Part shown: positions 1-10,821 of the stretch, in pieces
Layout: every line of letters begins with the position of its first letter
Position numbering within the stretch: position 1 is the stretch's first letter
NCBI GenBank assembly: GCA_963691655.1
Contig: OY829326.1
Location: 56,661,776 to 56,725,775 of the forward strand
Length of the DNA stretch: 64,000 nt
Source: Toxonevra muliebris
Lineage: Eukaryota > Arthropoda > Insecta > Diptera > Pallopteridae
Direction of reading: 5' to 3'
Position numbers and translations under genes: made by a program
The notes under the pieces: generated by a model
Databases searched by the model: none
The model's input: the letters and a program-made list of their open reading frames with translations, nothing else
What the model was told of the DNA's origin: nothing

Positions 1-745
1 ATTGATTGAAAATAAATTAGAAAGTAATTGAAATTGATATCATAAAATATCTTACTAATTCTTAAAAATCAAAAATAAAGCCTAAAAGTTGACTTATTGC
101 ATATATATGAAAACAAAATAAATAAATATTTTTAATAAGTTTTTCACTGAAATATTAAAACGAATAATTTCTCTAATAGTTTTAAGTCCATTTCTTATCG
201 AATGTAAATAGATTATAAATTATTAAATCAATTAAAATAACACCTGGACTAAAAATATTTTCATGTAAATCAAAAGAATCACTTCCCTTCTTCCCCCTTT
301 CTATTTATCAAATTGTTTTTTTTCTTTTTCAACTACAATGTAAAAGTATGCTAAATCGAAAATTTAATATAAATGTGATATGAAAAACAAGATAAAATTC
401 TTTAAACAAAACGAAAACAAAATTTTCATAGAAAGTTTTAATTTTTTTGCATGCTATCAAAAAAATATTACAAGAAAAAAAAATCTGCCCAAAATTATAC
501 TTCAAAAAAGTAAATAACTAATAAGTTAGAACTGATAAATATAGCATACGATATCTCTTGAACCACTAAAGGAACCCAGGAGAAATGTTGGCCATAAAGG
601 CGGTCCCCATTCACCGATCAAGTTTCATACTTTTTGAAAGTTGGTCATAAATTAAAGTAATATATATTACTCAAAAGGAGGAAAAAATTAAAAATCCAAA
701 TTTGAAATAGTCTAGATTTACTTGTGACATGAAGAATTATAGTTT
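1..745. other. AT-rich DNA without recognisable gene
   Basis: This stretch is very AT-rich with short A and T runs. I see no coding potential, splice-like exon or known element up to the start of the dispersed repeat at about 749. Confidence 0.7.
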
Positions 746-748
746 CTT

Positions 749-1885
749 TTTATGTGTAAACATTTTAGCTCACGGTATGGGCAAAATTTCAAATGTGCGC
801 TCGCACTATTGCGCGATATGACTGTGCTACTCTAAACAACAAACAGAAGAGAAGAAGAGAGGGAGAAATTAAAATACGAGCGGAGTTTGTTTATGTTTCG
901 ATCAATTTACTCACACATATATGTGCATGAGAAAACAAAATGTGTGTGTACATTTATTAGTGGCAGAATTATTTGTTGGTGTTAAGCGTATGGAGATCGG
1001 CTATACCATACACGCAGAGAAGTTGCCGTAGCAAACACAGGCGTTTGATAAGTTTTGCATTCGGTTAGCCGGATTGGATTAAAATTAAATATTTTTTAAA
1101 ATATAAAAACAATACAAAATGATAAGTAATAAGGAATCAAGGTTTCAATAAATGTGTAAACAAAATGTAGTGATAATGATAGCAAACCACGGCATTATAA
1201 AAATTTTGCTTTGTGCATTAACCTTAAAAATTTTTTCTTATTTTTATTAAATGCAGTTAAGGCAAATCTCTTTGCGGTGCTTTTAAAAAGTAGTGGGGTG
1301 ACTGGTTACCCCTGCTGCCTTTCTAAGATTAAATGCGGAAAGCACTTATCGTCGCCTGCGAATTAATTTGGCGTATGTGTGTACTAATTCATATACCTAT
1401 ACGCCAAATCAATTCTCAGGTGACGTTATGTAAACTTTTCACATGTAATAAAATTTTAAATCGACAGGAAGAAAAAACTTAAAGCGCGGAAAAAAAGATG
1501 AAATTACAGCTGCGTATATGCGAACATATCGTGCGAACATTAAGTAAAAGAAAAATAATGCAACTACTATTTGGTGCAATTGCAAAATATTTTTGCTATC
1601 ACAACAACAAATATATGCGATATGGAATAAAAATTTACATTTGCAATGATGTAAGACCATTTGCAATTTATAGTGGATTGGGCTATTATATATAAAAGAT
1701 ACTGATATCTAATAAATTTTTAAGTTTATAAAAGAATTGTTTTAATTTGAATTATTTACCTAAGCATATAGATTATACATCAAATCCCTATATATGGCTA
1801 TACATATGTGAGCTTATGTATATGGCATTCAGTTGACTTAACTGTTTACACTTCAAATATCTTGCGTGCCTTGCACACATTTATT
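749..1885 (+). repeat. ~1.1 kb dispersed repeat, copy 1 of an inverted pair
   Basis: The sequence from TGTGTAAACATTTTAGCTCA (about 752) to the CACACATTTATTG before a T run at 1887 is found again, reverse-complemented, at 33054-34322. Similarity is high by eye along the whole length, with block differences: copy 1 lacks roughly 60 bp near 795 and roughly 100 bp near 1230 that copy 2 has. No long ORF is shared. It starts TGTGTAAACA and has GTTTACAC close to its far end, but homology runs about 30 bp past that point, so it is not a clean LTR or TIR. Family unknown; it could be a non-autonomous element, a solo LTR-like unit or an old inverted duplication. Confidence 0.8.
1351..1425. repeat. Hairpin inside dispersed repeat copy 1
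   Basis: GTCGCCTGCGAATTAATTTG on the left pairs with the reverse of CAAATCAATTCTCAGGTGAC on the right, giving a ~26-bp imperfect stem around a ~23-nt AT loop. The same hairpin exists in copy 2 at 33492-33567, so it predates the divergence of the copies. It looks like a very small MITE or a structural part of the larger repeat. Confidence 0.7.
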
Positions 1886-2156
1886 GTTTTTTTTTTTTTT
1901 TTGCATTTCATATCCAAAATTAAAAAATACACTTCAACTTTAAATATTGGCACAGAAGTTTCAGGATTGCTTTTATACAAATCTTCTAATAAAAAATAAA
2001 AAAATCATTTATCTTTCATTTCAGTCATATACGTTTTTCTATGAAACTGAAAAGAAAAAAAGTAAAGAAATTAAATTTCTATGCAAGTTTTAATATTACT
2101 TATAAAATATTAAGACACACACTGCCGGATTCACCCAGCGAGGAAGAAGTTGGTCA

Positions 2157-2708
2157 GTGCATAGAAATTGTAAGTCGGGATTCAAGCAAGCCATTGACGA
2201 CAGCAAGAGACAGTCTTTCGTACAACTAAGACACAGTGCAAACGAAGATCCATGGGGACTTGCGAACAAAATGGTCATGAGGAAGATAAAAGGTTCGCGG
2301 ACGCCCCAGCCCACTTGCCCAATCCTGCTAAAGAAGGAGGTGTTTGAGCTCTTTCCCCTGCACGAGGAAATAAGTGGCATTGACTTGAACTTGGGACAGT
2401 GCACAGAGGTGATACCTCATGTGATGAAGGATGAGGTGCTGGTAACTTTAACATGCATCAGTGATGAAAAGGCTCCAGGGTTGGATGTCGTCCCGAATAA
2501 AGCATTTAAGGTAGGAAGTAGGTCATACGTCTTCACAGCATTGTATAATGCCTGCATGCAGGATGGTATTTTTCCAGATAAATTTCAGAGACTGGTACTA
2601 CTTCCCAAGCCAGGCAAACAACCAGACCAAGCCTTACCATTTAAACCACTTTGTATGCTGGATAGGGCAGGTAAAGTCGTAGAAAGACTCATTTGCGACA
2701 TAATGTAA
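2157..2708 (+). pseudogene. R1-like reverse transcriptase, N-terminal part (broken)
   Basis: Covers the RT N-terminal region of an R1-like ORF2: an arginine/lysine-rich linker, the WGLA...VMRKIKG block, then the RT fingers with KAPGLDVVPNKAF and a decayed LVLLPKPGK..LPFKPLCMLD motif (normally YRPICLLD). The frame ends at TAA/TAG codons near 2708-2720, and the next ~260 bases (FDQHGFRRKKSTVDAI in another frame) are scrambled by indels. No usable start codon belongs to it; the true ORF2 start was lost by 5' truncation. It cannot yield functional enzyme. Confidence in the family is high, in the exact clade moderate. Confidence 0.85.
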
Positions 2709-2975
2709 CCGTACTTAGAGTAAAACAACCTGCTGTTCGACCACCAACACGGCTTCAGGCGAAAAAAATCGACAGTTGACGCAATCAGACGTGTTATTGA
2801 TGAGCGGAATTAGGTGGCAATCTGGTACGATAAAATAGTGCGCGGTGATCAATTTCAACCCCAAGAACCCATTAAATACGGTCAACTGAGCTCACATCTT
2901 CAACTATGAGAATTTGGAGTTCTAGTCTATCTACGGCGTATTCCGGCGCTATTTCCATAATCCAATTGGTACGCA

Positions 2976-3698
2976 GTGACTGGTGGAGTTCCACAAGGCT
3001 CCGTACTGGGACTAGCCCTTTGGAATGCCATGCACGGCGGCATCCTGCGGACGGAGCTACCATCGGATGCAACGTTAGTGGGGTACGCGGACGATATTGC
3101 GCTGGTTGTTGTTGCAAAAAGAACAGAAGATTTGCAGTTAAAATGTAACAGGGCATTCTTCAGTATCAGAAGGTGGTCGGTAAATGCCGATCTCGAGTTC
3201 GCAGCTGAAAAGACTGAAATGGTTGGAGGGCATAACGTTCTGTTCCGACTGGCCATCAGATACCTTGGCGTCTTTATTGACAAACGGATGCATGTTCGAG
3301 AACATCTAGCTATGGTCAGCAAAAAAGTAGCAGCGATTAATGGAACTCTCAACCGAATACTCCCAAATATTGGTGGCGCACAGGGCACTAGGCTTATGCT
3401 TCTGTCGACGGTGATAGACTCCGTCTTGCTTTATGCGGCGCCAACCTGGGTGAATGAAAAAACGGTCCTCCTGGAAGCAGTGCGACGCGTGTATCGTCAT
3501 AGCGCTCTTCGTGTGTCTTGCGCATATAAAACACTGTCAGATGATGCGGAATGCGTAGTAGCGGGAAAAATGCCAATCGCCCTATTGGCCAAGGAATTGC
3601 AGTGTTTGCACACCGCACAGGGAGTTAATCCAACGGCTGAGCGCAAAGCGGAAGAAAGAGTCAAATCTGTGCAAGAATTGCTCTCATCCTTAAGATAG
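2976..3698 (+). pseudogene. R1-like reverse transcriptase, palm/thumb part (broken)
   Basis: A 240-codon open stretch that continues the RT domain. TGGVPQGSVLG (RT block 4/5) is followed at about residue 36 by GYADDIALVV, the YADD catalytic box with its two metal-binding aspartates, then a thumb-like region with KTEMV and YLGVFID. It extends into the LLSTVIDSVLLYAAPTW region that follows RT in R1 and I-group LINEs. The residues needed for catalysis are present here, but this piece is detached from the N-terminal half by stops and frameshifts between 2709 and 2975. The segment ends at a TAG after LLSSLR. Confidence 0.85.
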
Positions 3699-3807
3699 AT
3701 GGATGGCTGAACCGTAAGCACGGCGATCTAAATTTCTATCTCATACAGCCAGTCAGTGGTCACAGATGCATTCGCTAGTACCTCCATCGATTTAAACTGC
3801 AAAAACC

Positions 3808-4176
3808 CCCTACTGCCCAGAGTCCCCTAATGAAGAAGAAACGGCGAAACACGTTTTATGCGCCTGCATGAGATTGAACGCTGAAAGTGATGTACTTAAA
3901 GAAGCCCTTGGTAAAGCGCCGACAACGGCCAGCCTGCTGTCACACATGGGTGAATCAAAAGAGAAATGGCAAGCCGGATGCCAATTTGCATTGCAGGTAA
4001 TAAGAAAGCTTCAAGCGGTGGAAAGAGAGTACAAGCTGAACCAACAACATCAGCAACTAGGTAACTTGCAGTACATTACGCCCACCTCTTCGCACAATCA
4101 CGAAGGCGAGCCCGTACTGGCGATAAATATCAGGTCAAAAATAGGAAGAAATTTTGACAGAATGACAATTGACTGA
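3808..4176 (+). pseudogene. R1-like ORF2 C-terminal zinc-finger region (broken)
   Basis: After a frameshift in the C run at about 3806-3810 the reading continues as YCPESPNEEETAKHVLCACM, the degenerate Cys/His motif (EETAxHVxxxC) found behind RT in R1-like ORF2 proteins. An amphipathic KWQAGCQFALQVIRKLQAVERE tail and a TGA stop at 4174-4176 follow. One of the expected paired cysteines is not visible, consistent with decay. The bases after it (4177-4341) form the 3' UTR. Confidence 0.75.
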
Positions 4177-4341
4177 CTTTTTTTGAGCGTTAATGCTCAC
4201 AACGGCCTCCTGACGTAGTACCTGTAGGTGCCCCAGGAGGGTTTCACCGTTCGGACAACAAGGTGGTTTAGTGTGTTGAAGTCTCACACCACCGGTGGCT
4301 TTCGATGCTTCCTTCTCGTTTTAGAAAAAAGAAAAGAAAAC

Positions 4342-7060
4342 CCATGAAAGTTGCACGCGCCTAAAATTGAAAGTTTTTACATTCTATGCGCTCTTCATAC
4401 TGTGGATCTCGGTATCATATCAAAGCATTTTTTGGCTTTCCTGTTTAATGCTATATTTCTCGATTAGTATTCAAATCGTCTATACTACATTTGGGTGAAA
4501 AATTTGGAACTTATTTTATATTCCGTTTCTAAGAATGTTGGTTTAAATAAATGAATTTTCAGTTTTTGTGTAATGTATTGATAATTTCATATGAAATAAC
4601 TTTTAAGCTTTTAATCCGACTGTGTACCACCATGATTTTAAGAAAGGTTCTGTAAGGTAGATCTACCGACTTAAGAAGCATATTAAAATTAATGAGCATT
4701 ATGTAGAAAGATTGGAAAAAAAAATTATAAAAATGAAGGCTATGAAACTAAATTTAATTTTTGTTTTTTTTTTCCAACCAACTTAACAAACTCTTGTTAG
4801 TCTCTCGGTAATTCAGAGAATACTAAAATTGTAAAAAAATTTTCATATTAAATTTCTTTACCTTGATTTGATTCCAAGAACGACCCAGTTCTATATTCCT
4901 ATGTATTTCATACAGGATAATCCAGAAAAAAGTAAAGATTTTCTTACTACATACTCCTCAGGTCAGAAGGATTAAAATAAAGAAGGAGTTATTTTATTGG
5001 GGTTACAACATTTGCTACTCTTAAACTCGGAAGTAACTGTGTGAATTCTAAGTAAGAAAATTATTTTTTTTTTCTGCTAACTTAAAAGCAAGGAGAGCTT
5101 AATAGCACTCTAAAAGGACATCAATTGTGTATGTATATTGAAAACTATGCTCACAAATTTATTACTTCAATGATGCACAATAAAGTTTGTCACTCCATTT
5201 GAGACTTATCACCAGTTATTTGGCCAAAAAAAAAACAACATTTTCGATTTTGAAAATTTGCAAATCGAGGAAAATTATGACTTTCCTTAAATTTTCTTAT
5301 TTTCCATTACATTTAAATTACATTTTTTCATTGTTCCTGTCTTGTGTCATCCAGCAGACTGCAATATCTTTTCATTACGCTATCCATCATGTTTCTACAA
5401 TTTCAACCATAAAGATGCCAAATAAGCTTATGGACATTTAGCAATTCTAAATCACCCTGTATATCTTCTTTTGTCATAGATATAAATTTAAAAATATTTG
5501 TTATTCATTATTCATAACACCTTAGAAATTGTTTTTCCCTCTCTTCAATTTAAATATGATGCTCGTTCAACAGCTTTGCCATTATAGATAAATGCATATT
5601 GTAGGGAATCTTTCCCCACAATAACAACAACAACAACAAAAGTAACAAATTTGAAAATCTTTTTGAAACTACTTTTACCTCAACTATGATACTAAATAAA
5701 AATATAAAACTTTATAACAAATTGATAAATAACAAAAGTTTTCAAGTTTGTTTTTCTTTTTTTTTTTTGTGTTTCTTCTTCTTTTACTTTGTATTTTCCA
5801 AAGCAAATAAACCACACAAGAAAACAAAAATCTACTCGTATATGTATAAAAGTTAAAAGAAGAAAATTGCATTTTTCACTGCAAAGGTCAGATAGATAGA
5901 TAGCTAGAAAGATAAATGAATATATAGCTGGATAGGTAGATAAATAGTAGCAATGGTAGATTTAAGTAGAATGGAAAATAGTTTTATGTATACTTTCAAC
6001 ACTACCACTTCACTTCACCACCACTTTAACGATGATGCTCTGATATTAACAACCACTTATGCTTTGCTCAAAAGTATAACAAAAGACATTCAGACCAACA
6101 TCAAACTTCAATATGCTGTCAAGGTAAACACAATGACACGAACAAACAAACAGCAAACTAAAAACAAAAAGTGAAAAAGAGAAAGAAAAAAAAATTGATA
6201 GTAGTAACTCGTAGTAAGTGTGGAAAGAAGGAAAGGAAAAGCATCAATGTCAGTTTGCTGTTTGTGTTATTTGTGTTGTTGCACACAAAGTTGTTTTCGA
6301 AAATACCGGTAAAACTTTGACGTTTTCTTTACGAATTTTATCTACTCCTCTCTACTTCTTTTTACATTTTTCTTCTATTACTTTTTTTTACTTTTGCTCT
6401 TCAATGTTGCAAGATTGCTTGTTGTTGTTTTTTAACTTAAGTAAAGCAAATAAGATTTAACTTTAGTAGCGGAAAACGTATCTACACTTCTATACACATA
6501 CTCATTCACACATATATGTATACTACAAAATAGAAAACGTCATTCCGTTTAACATATAACGTGGAAGACACAACACGCGTGCAGAGTTTCTTAAAGTTAT
6601 GAAAGCATCCTAAGGTTGCTCCACTGATACTTGATATATGAAATGATATGCACTAGAAAATTGTGTAGTAAGACAGTGTGTGCATTTCTAACAATGTAAC
6701 TCATATATTGCTACAACAATGTATGTGTGTGAGTATATTTATGTATGGATATGTTCACGTGTGTTTATCTTTGGGGCATGCAGTGCGTATGAGTAATATT
6801 AATTAAGAGAAAATGTTGATTATGTTGAAAAATTTAAGAGTGCAGCATTTGTGCAGTTTTTATATTATGTTTATACAGTGTTGCTTCTTGTAAATAATTT
6901 TATATCCACCTAATATACACACACATACTTAGGTTGTTTGATAAATGTTAGCGGAAATTGCAATTTTATGTATTAGACGTAGTTAGGGCAAATTGCTTAA
7001 TGCCATAAACCGATGACAGGGAGTTTTCGTCAAAGATTCTGATCTCTATGAGCAAATAAT
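4342..7060. other. AT-rich DNA with microsatellites, no gene seen
   Basis: Holds a (CAA)n run near 5622-5640, a degenerate GATA-type tetranucleotide run near 5890-5948 and several TATG/CATA runs around 6490-6760. Open frames here are short, low-complexity and lack recognisable domains or splice context. Confidence 0.6.
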
Positions 7061-7062
7061 TA

Positions 7063-8277
7063 TTGGGTGTATGAATGTATAAACTCGTAATTGTGACTAA
7101 CTTCATATCTATCATACGCGCCATTTTTTTGACATTGACAGCTATTCTATCTCGAAGAGCGCCAAAAATGCTATAAGAATTGATCTGTCAAATAATTTTC
7201 ATAATTTTACAAAAGTGTTTTACTATAGCTGAAAATGTCGAATTTCGTGCCAACAAAACAACATTTGCGGGAAGTTTTAATTTGCTTCTTCCATTGAAAG
7301 AAAAACGCAACTGAAGCACATCGTTTACACACTGAAGCTTATCCTGACTGTGCTATAGACGTTAGAATGTACGGTCCGAAGTTCGAAGATGAAGAATTGA
7401 AGGCATTACTCGAAGAAGATTCATGTCAAACGCAACAAGAACTTGTAGAAGCTTTAGGAGTTGATCAATCAACCATTTCTAAATGATTAAAAGCATTGGG
7501 AATGATTCAAAAGCAAGGAAATTGGGTGCCGTACGAATTGAAGCCGAGAGACGTCGAACGACGATTTTTCACATGTGAACTGCTGATTGAACGACAGAAA
7601 AGAAAGGCTTTTCTGCATCGTATTGTGACTGATGATGAAAAGTGGATACGTTACGGTAAGCGTAAAAAATCATGAGGACCGCCCGGACATGCACCAACAT
7701 GAATGGCAAAGCCGAACATCCATGGATCCAAGCTCTTGCTGTGTATTTGGTGGGATATGAAAGGTGTCGTGTATTATGAGCTGTTGAAACCGAATAAAAC
7801 GATGACTGGCGACCGCTACCGCCTACAATTGATGCGTTTGAGCCGAGCATTAAAAGATAAGAGGCCAGAATATGAGAATAGACACGACAAAGTTATTATT
7901 CAGCACGACAATGCTCGGCCGCATGTTGCAAGGCAAGTAAAAACATACTTGGAAAAGCTGAAATGGGAAGTTCTACCCCACCCGCTGTATTCTCCAGACA
8001 TTGCTCCTTCTGATTCCCACTTGTTCCGATCGATGACACATGGCCTGGCTGAACAGCACTTTCGTTCTTTCGAAGAACTCAAAAAATGGGTCGATTCGTG
8101 GATAGCATCAAAAGATGAGGAGTTCTTTCGACGCGGAATCTGTATGCTACCAGAAAGATGGGAAAAGGTTGTGGCTAACGATGGACAATACTTTAAAGAA
8201 TAAATTTATAATCACTTTTTCACAATAAATGTCCAAATTACAAAAAAAAATACGAGTTTATACATTCATACTCCCAA
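7063..8277 (+). mobile_element. Full-span but dead mariner element
   Basis: Terminal inverted repeats TTGGGTGTATGAATGTATAA (left) and TTGGGAGTATGAATGTATAA (reverse of right) match at 26 of 27 positions. The element is 1,215 bp and flanked by TA dinucleotides at 7061-7062 and 8278-8279, the target duplication expected of mariner. It carries one transposase frame with four stops. Both ends are present, so it could in principle be mobilised in trans by an active relative, but it is not autonomous. Confidence 0.95.
7235..8203 (+). pseudogene. mariner (DD34D) transposase with four stops
   Basis: A single frame of 322 codons from ATG 7235 to TAA 8201. The N-terminal HTH region is followed by TDDEKWI (first Asp, ~codon 133), HDNARPH (second Asp) and, 34 residues later, SPDIAPSD (third Asp), so the catalytic triad is D,D34D with all three residues intact. 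In-frame TGA codons lie at codons 21, 84, 147 and 156; those at 84, 147 and 156 sit where mariners usually have Arg, Trp and Ser/other codons. The protein is ~23 residues shorter than the usual ~345: the segment after EAYPDCAID jumps to KFEDEEL and lacks the recognition-helix/GRP linker block, an in-frame deletion at about 7360-7380. Lacking DNA-binding sequence as well as carrying stops, this copy is long dead. Confidence 0.95.
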
Positions 8278-8279
8278 TA

Positions 8280-9108
8280 ATTAAGTTCATTATACGCCAC
8301 CCATAAAAGGCATAGTCAAAACCAACTATGTTAGACAGAAAATAAATCTTATCTTGAATTTATACTTTCTATAACTCCACAGGAAATTTTTGATATTAAA
8401 AATTTCTTACCCATCAAAAACTAAAGGGGGAAAGCGCATAAATTACCTTTATTTTATTATTATTACTGAAGATGTAGTAGGTTTTGAGCCAATTATACAA
8501 TATTTCTAAACGTTTTTTTTACCAAAATGGGTCATTTCATAATCGACGGGAGGCATCCTTTCAATGTACAAGACATAAACATTAAAATGCATCACAAAAA
8601 TTATTTGTCCTTGTACTCCTCTTTAAAAGAGCCTCGGTTTATTTTACAATGAATCCTAAAATATTTCAGTTCTAGCGATTACCTTCCATGAGCTGAATCG
8701 TTTTGAAAAAATCTCATGAAATCGACTTTTATATCGGAAAATTTCTCTGTTAGCTTCTTATAACCAAATAAAAGCTCGCAGATAATAGATACTTAAAAAT
8801 GCATGAATTTTTTGATGTTTAAACATCTATAGAGGCGGTATAAACATGATCAAATTTTACATGGGAGCGAAATGCCAAATTATTTCATACCATCCTTAAA
8901 AGTTCGCTGTATTTTTTTTATCACATGCCCAAAAGCTCGCTATTTTACCAAAAAAAAACTTGCTTTACTGTAAAAAAGTAGTTGTAACGAGTGCTGTGGC
9001 CAGAAAAAAATTTTGGAGACAACTTGAAAAAAAAAAACGTTATCTCAGGGCTCATTTTGCCGTTTTAATGTGAAAATCGCTGAAACAAATTCTGCTACTA
9101 TTGATACA
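8280..9108. other. AT-rich spacer between mariner and Tc1-like elements
   Basis: No gene, RNA or element boundary is visible. It contains A/T homopolymer runs only. Confidence 0.6.
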
Positions 9109-9309
9109 TACACTAGGCGGCAATTGAAAGTATACGACCTCATATTGCGGCTAAGACAACATGTTACAGCTTATTCTACTCATAAAATTTCTTTGAAACA
9201 CTATTCAAAGATGTACCGTTATCTAAGTAGAAAAAACATATTTTTTTTTTTAGTCATGCAGCTTCATATGTTCCTAACGGTTAATATTTTAAGTCAAAGG
9301 TGAGATTTA

Positions 9310-9332
9310 AAGGCGACAATTGAAAGTTTACG
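9310..9332 (+). repeat. Inner direct repeat (IR/DR) of Tc1-like left end
   Basis: AAGGCGACAATTGAAAGTTT repeats the outer end motif AGGCGGCAATTGAAAGTATA (from 9116) with few mismatches and in the same orientation. In related Tc1 elements such paired sites bind the transposase HTH domain. No clear inner copy is visible at the right end. Confidence 0.7.
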
Positions 9333-9476
9333 TTTTATGCAAAGTGTGTATTTTTTGGTAACTTCATTTTTGGTAAAGAACAAAATCGAAAAATTTGTTT
9401 AAGATAGTGCTGTATTCTTTACTATATTGAGTTTAAGTGTTTTAAAATTTCCTTTTTTTTAATTTTGAAGTGAAAA

Positions 9477-10490
9477 ATGCGAAAGCGGGAAGAAGTGAGA
9501 GTGTTAATTGTGGAAGAGCGAAAAAAGGGCGAATCTTATGGAAACATAGCAAAAAAGTACGCAATATCCAAGGCAGGGGCTAGAAAAATGTGTGAAAAAT
9601 TCTATAAAACCCATACGTCTGCTACTCAGTGGGGTGATGGGCGGAAACAAAAAGTATCCACTTACAATGAGCGCCTTTTGAAGCGAAAAGTCAATGTTAA
9701 TCCGGAAAAATCTGCTCGACAACTAAAAGAAGAGCTAGATTTGGATGTGAGCGAAAGGGCCGTGCAAAGGAAATTACGAAGTTTAGGATTGAAGAACTTT
9801 GCTGCGAAAAAAACGGCCTATGATATCAGCAATTAATCGTAAAAAACGCCTTGAATTTGCAAAGCAGTACGTTAGCATTCCAGCATCATTTTGGGAACGT
9901 ATAATTTGGTCTGATGAATCAAAATTTCAATTAAAGAACACAAAAAAAAACCAAAAAGAATATGGCGCAGACCGTCAGATCGTCAGAAACTTAATATGGT
10001 GCAACCTACTGTTAAGCATGGGGGAGGATCTCTTATGGAGTGGGGTTGCTTCTCCATTCACGGTGTGGGTAGACTCGTGAAAATTGATAGCCGGATGACT
10101 GCTGATATCTACGTGAATATTCTGCAGGAAAATCTTGATGAAAGTGCAAAAAAAAAATGAATTTGGGGTCGTTTATTTTTCAACAGGACAACGACCCCAA
10201 ACACACATCGCGTATTTCTTCACAATTTTTCACAACAAACTCCATTGAAAAACTAAACTGGCCACCCCAGTCTCTGGATTTAAATCCTGTTGAGCACCTG
10301 TGGTCAATATTAGATTCGAAAATTCCAACTGCAAGTCGAAACAATCTCCATACTTTTTGAAATGATATGCTATGCCAGTGGGATGAAATTCTTTAAAATA
10401 TCATACAAAATCTGGTGCGAAGCATGCCAAATCGGCTTCGATCTGTTATTCAAAATAAGGGGGAGGGGGAACACAAATTACTAAAATGTA
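9477..10490 (+). pseudogene. Tc1-like (DD34E) transposase, three frameshifts
   Basis: Starts at ATG 9477 with a paired HTH domain (SYGNIAKKYAISKAG..., then SARQLKEELDLDVSERAVQ). The catalytic domain follows: IIWSDESKF (first Asp), FQQDNDPKHTS (second Asp) and, 34 residues on, NPVEHLW (Glu), i.e. D,D34E. The reading frame changes three times: near 9805 in an A7 run, near 9941-9949 in an A9 run and near 10150-10157 in an A9 run. In the C-terminal part a TGA replaces a tryptophan codon (about 10360) and a TAA follows. The last recognisable motif is NRLRSVIQNKG near 10435-10460. All the indels sit in homopolymers, so real decay or base-calling error could explain them; the TGA and TAA argue for real decay. 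Confidence 0.88.
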
Positions 10491-10821
10491 ATTTATGTTA
10501 TACCAAAATCTTATTTTATTCATTGCTTAAGAACATCGTCGTATTAATTTTTATATCTTATTTATAAAAAAAAAAAAAATTCTGTATTGAATTGTTTATC
10601 AATAAAAAATTTTGTTTTTGCTTTTTTGTGTCCATCATACTCTTAACATGAGAAAAAAATTTAAATAAAACTTTGAACATAACATAAAAAAAACTGAATA
10701 TTTACTTGAAGCGTAATCGTATACTTTCATTTGTCAGGTAGTGTAGATGTACATTACATTTTGTGCAGAACAAATGAGTTTTTTAGATGAAGCCAAATGA
10801 GACACTTCATCATGAACAATT

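Larger units (their letters stand above)
2130..4341 (+). mobile_element. 5'-truncated R1-like LINE
   Basis: A decayed non-LTR retrotransposon. Three ORF pieces carry, in order, the endonuclease-RT linker and RT fingers, the RT palm with YADD, and the C-terminal H-x-C region after RT. They are separated by frameshifts and stops, and followed by a ~165-bp 3' UTR ending in an A-rich tail. Phrases such as WGLA..MVMRKIKG, KAPGLD..PNKA and GGVPQGSVLG are typical of R1-clade elements of flies. The upstream endonuclease and ORF1 are missing, as expected for 5'-truncated target-primed reverse transcription. It lies outside rDNA, so it belongs to a dispersed R1-like lineage or is an off-target copy. 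Related pieces occur at 22.6 kb and 56.3 kb. Confidence 0.85.
9111..10743 (+). mobile_element. Tc1-like transposon with decayed transposase
   Basis: Ends CACTAGGCGGCAATTGAAAG and (reverse of right end) CACTACCTGACAAATGAAAG form ~27-bp TIRs that match at about three quarters of positions. TA dinucleotides flank at 9109-9110 and 10744-10745. A second copy of the end motif, AGGCGACAATTGAAAGTTTA, lies ~200 bp inside the left end, the IR/DR arrangement of Bari- and Sleeping Beauty-like Tc1 elements. The 1,633-bp element contains a DD34E transposase broken by three frameshifts and a stop. Confidence 0.88.

Noticed and set aside
749..1885. Solo LTR of a retrotransposon
   Set aside because: TGTGTAAACA start and GTTTACAC near the end are suggestive, but homology between copies continues about 30 bp beyond, and no target duplication was found.
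3808..4176. Independent small gene from the 102-codon frame
   Set aside because: It continues the R1-like ORF2 in another frame (EETAKHVLCAC motif) and is followed by the LINE 3' UTR.
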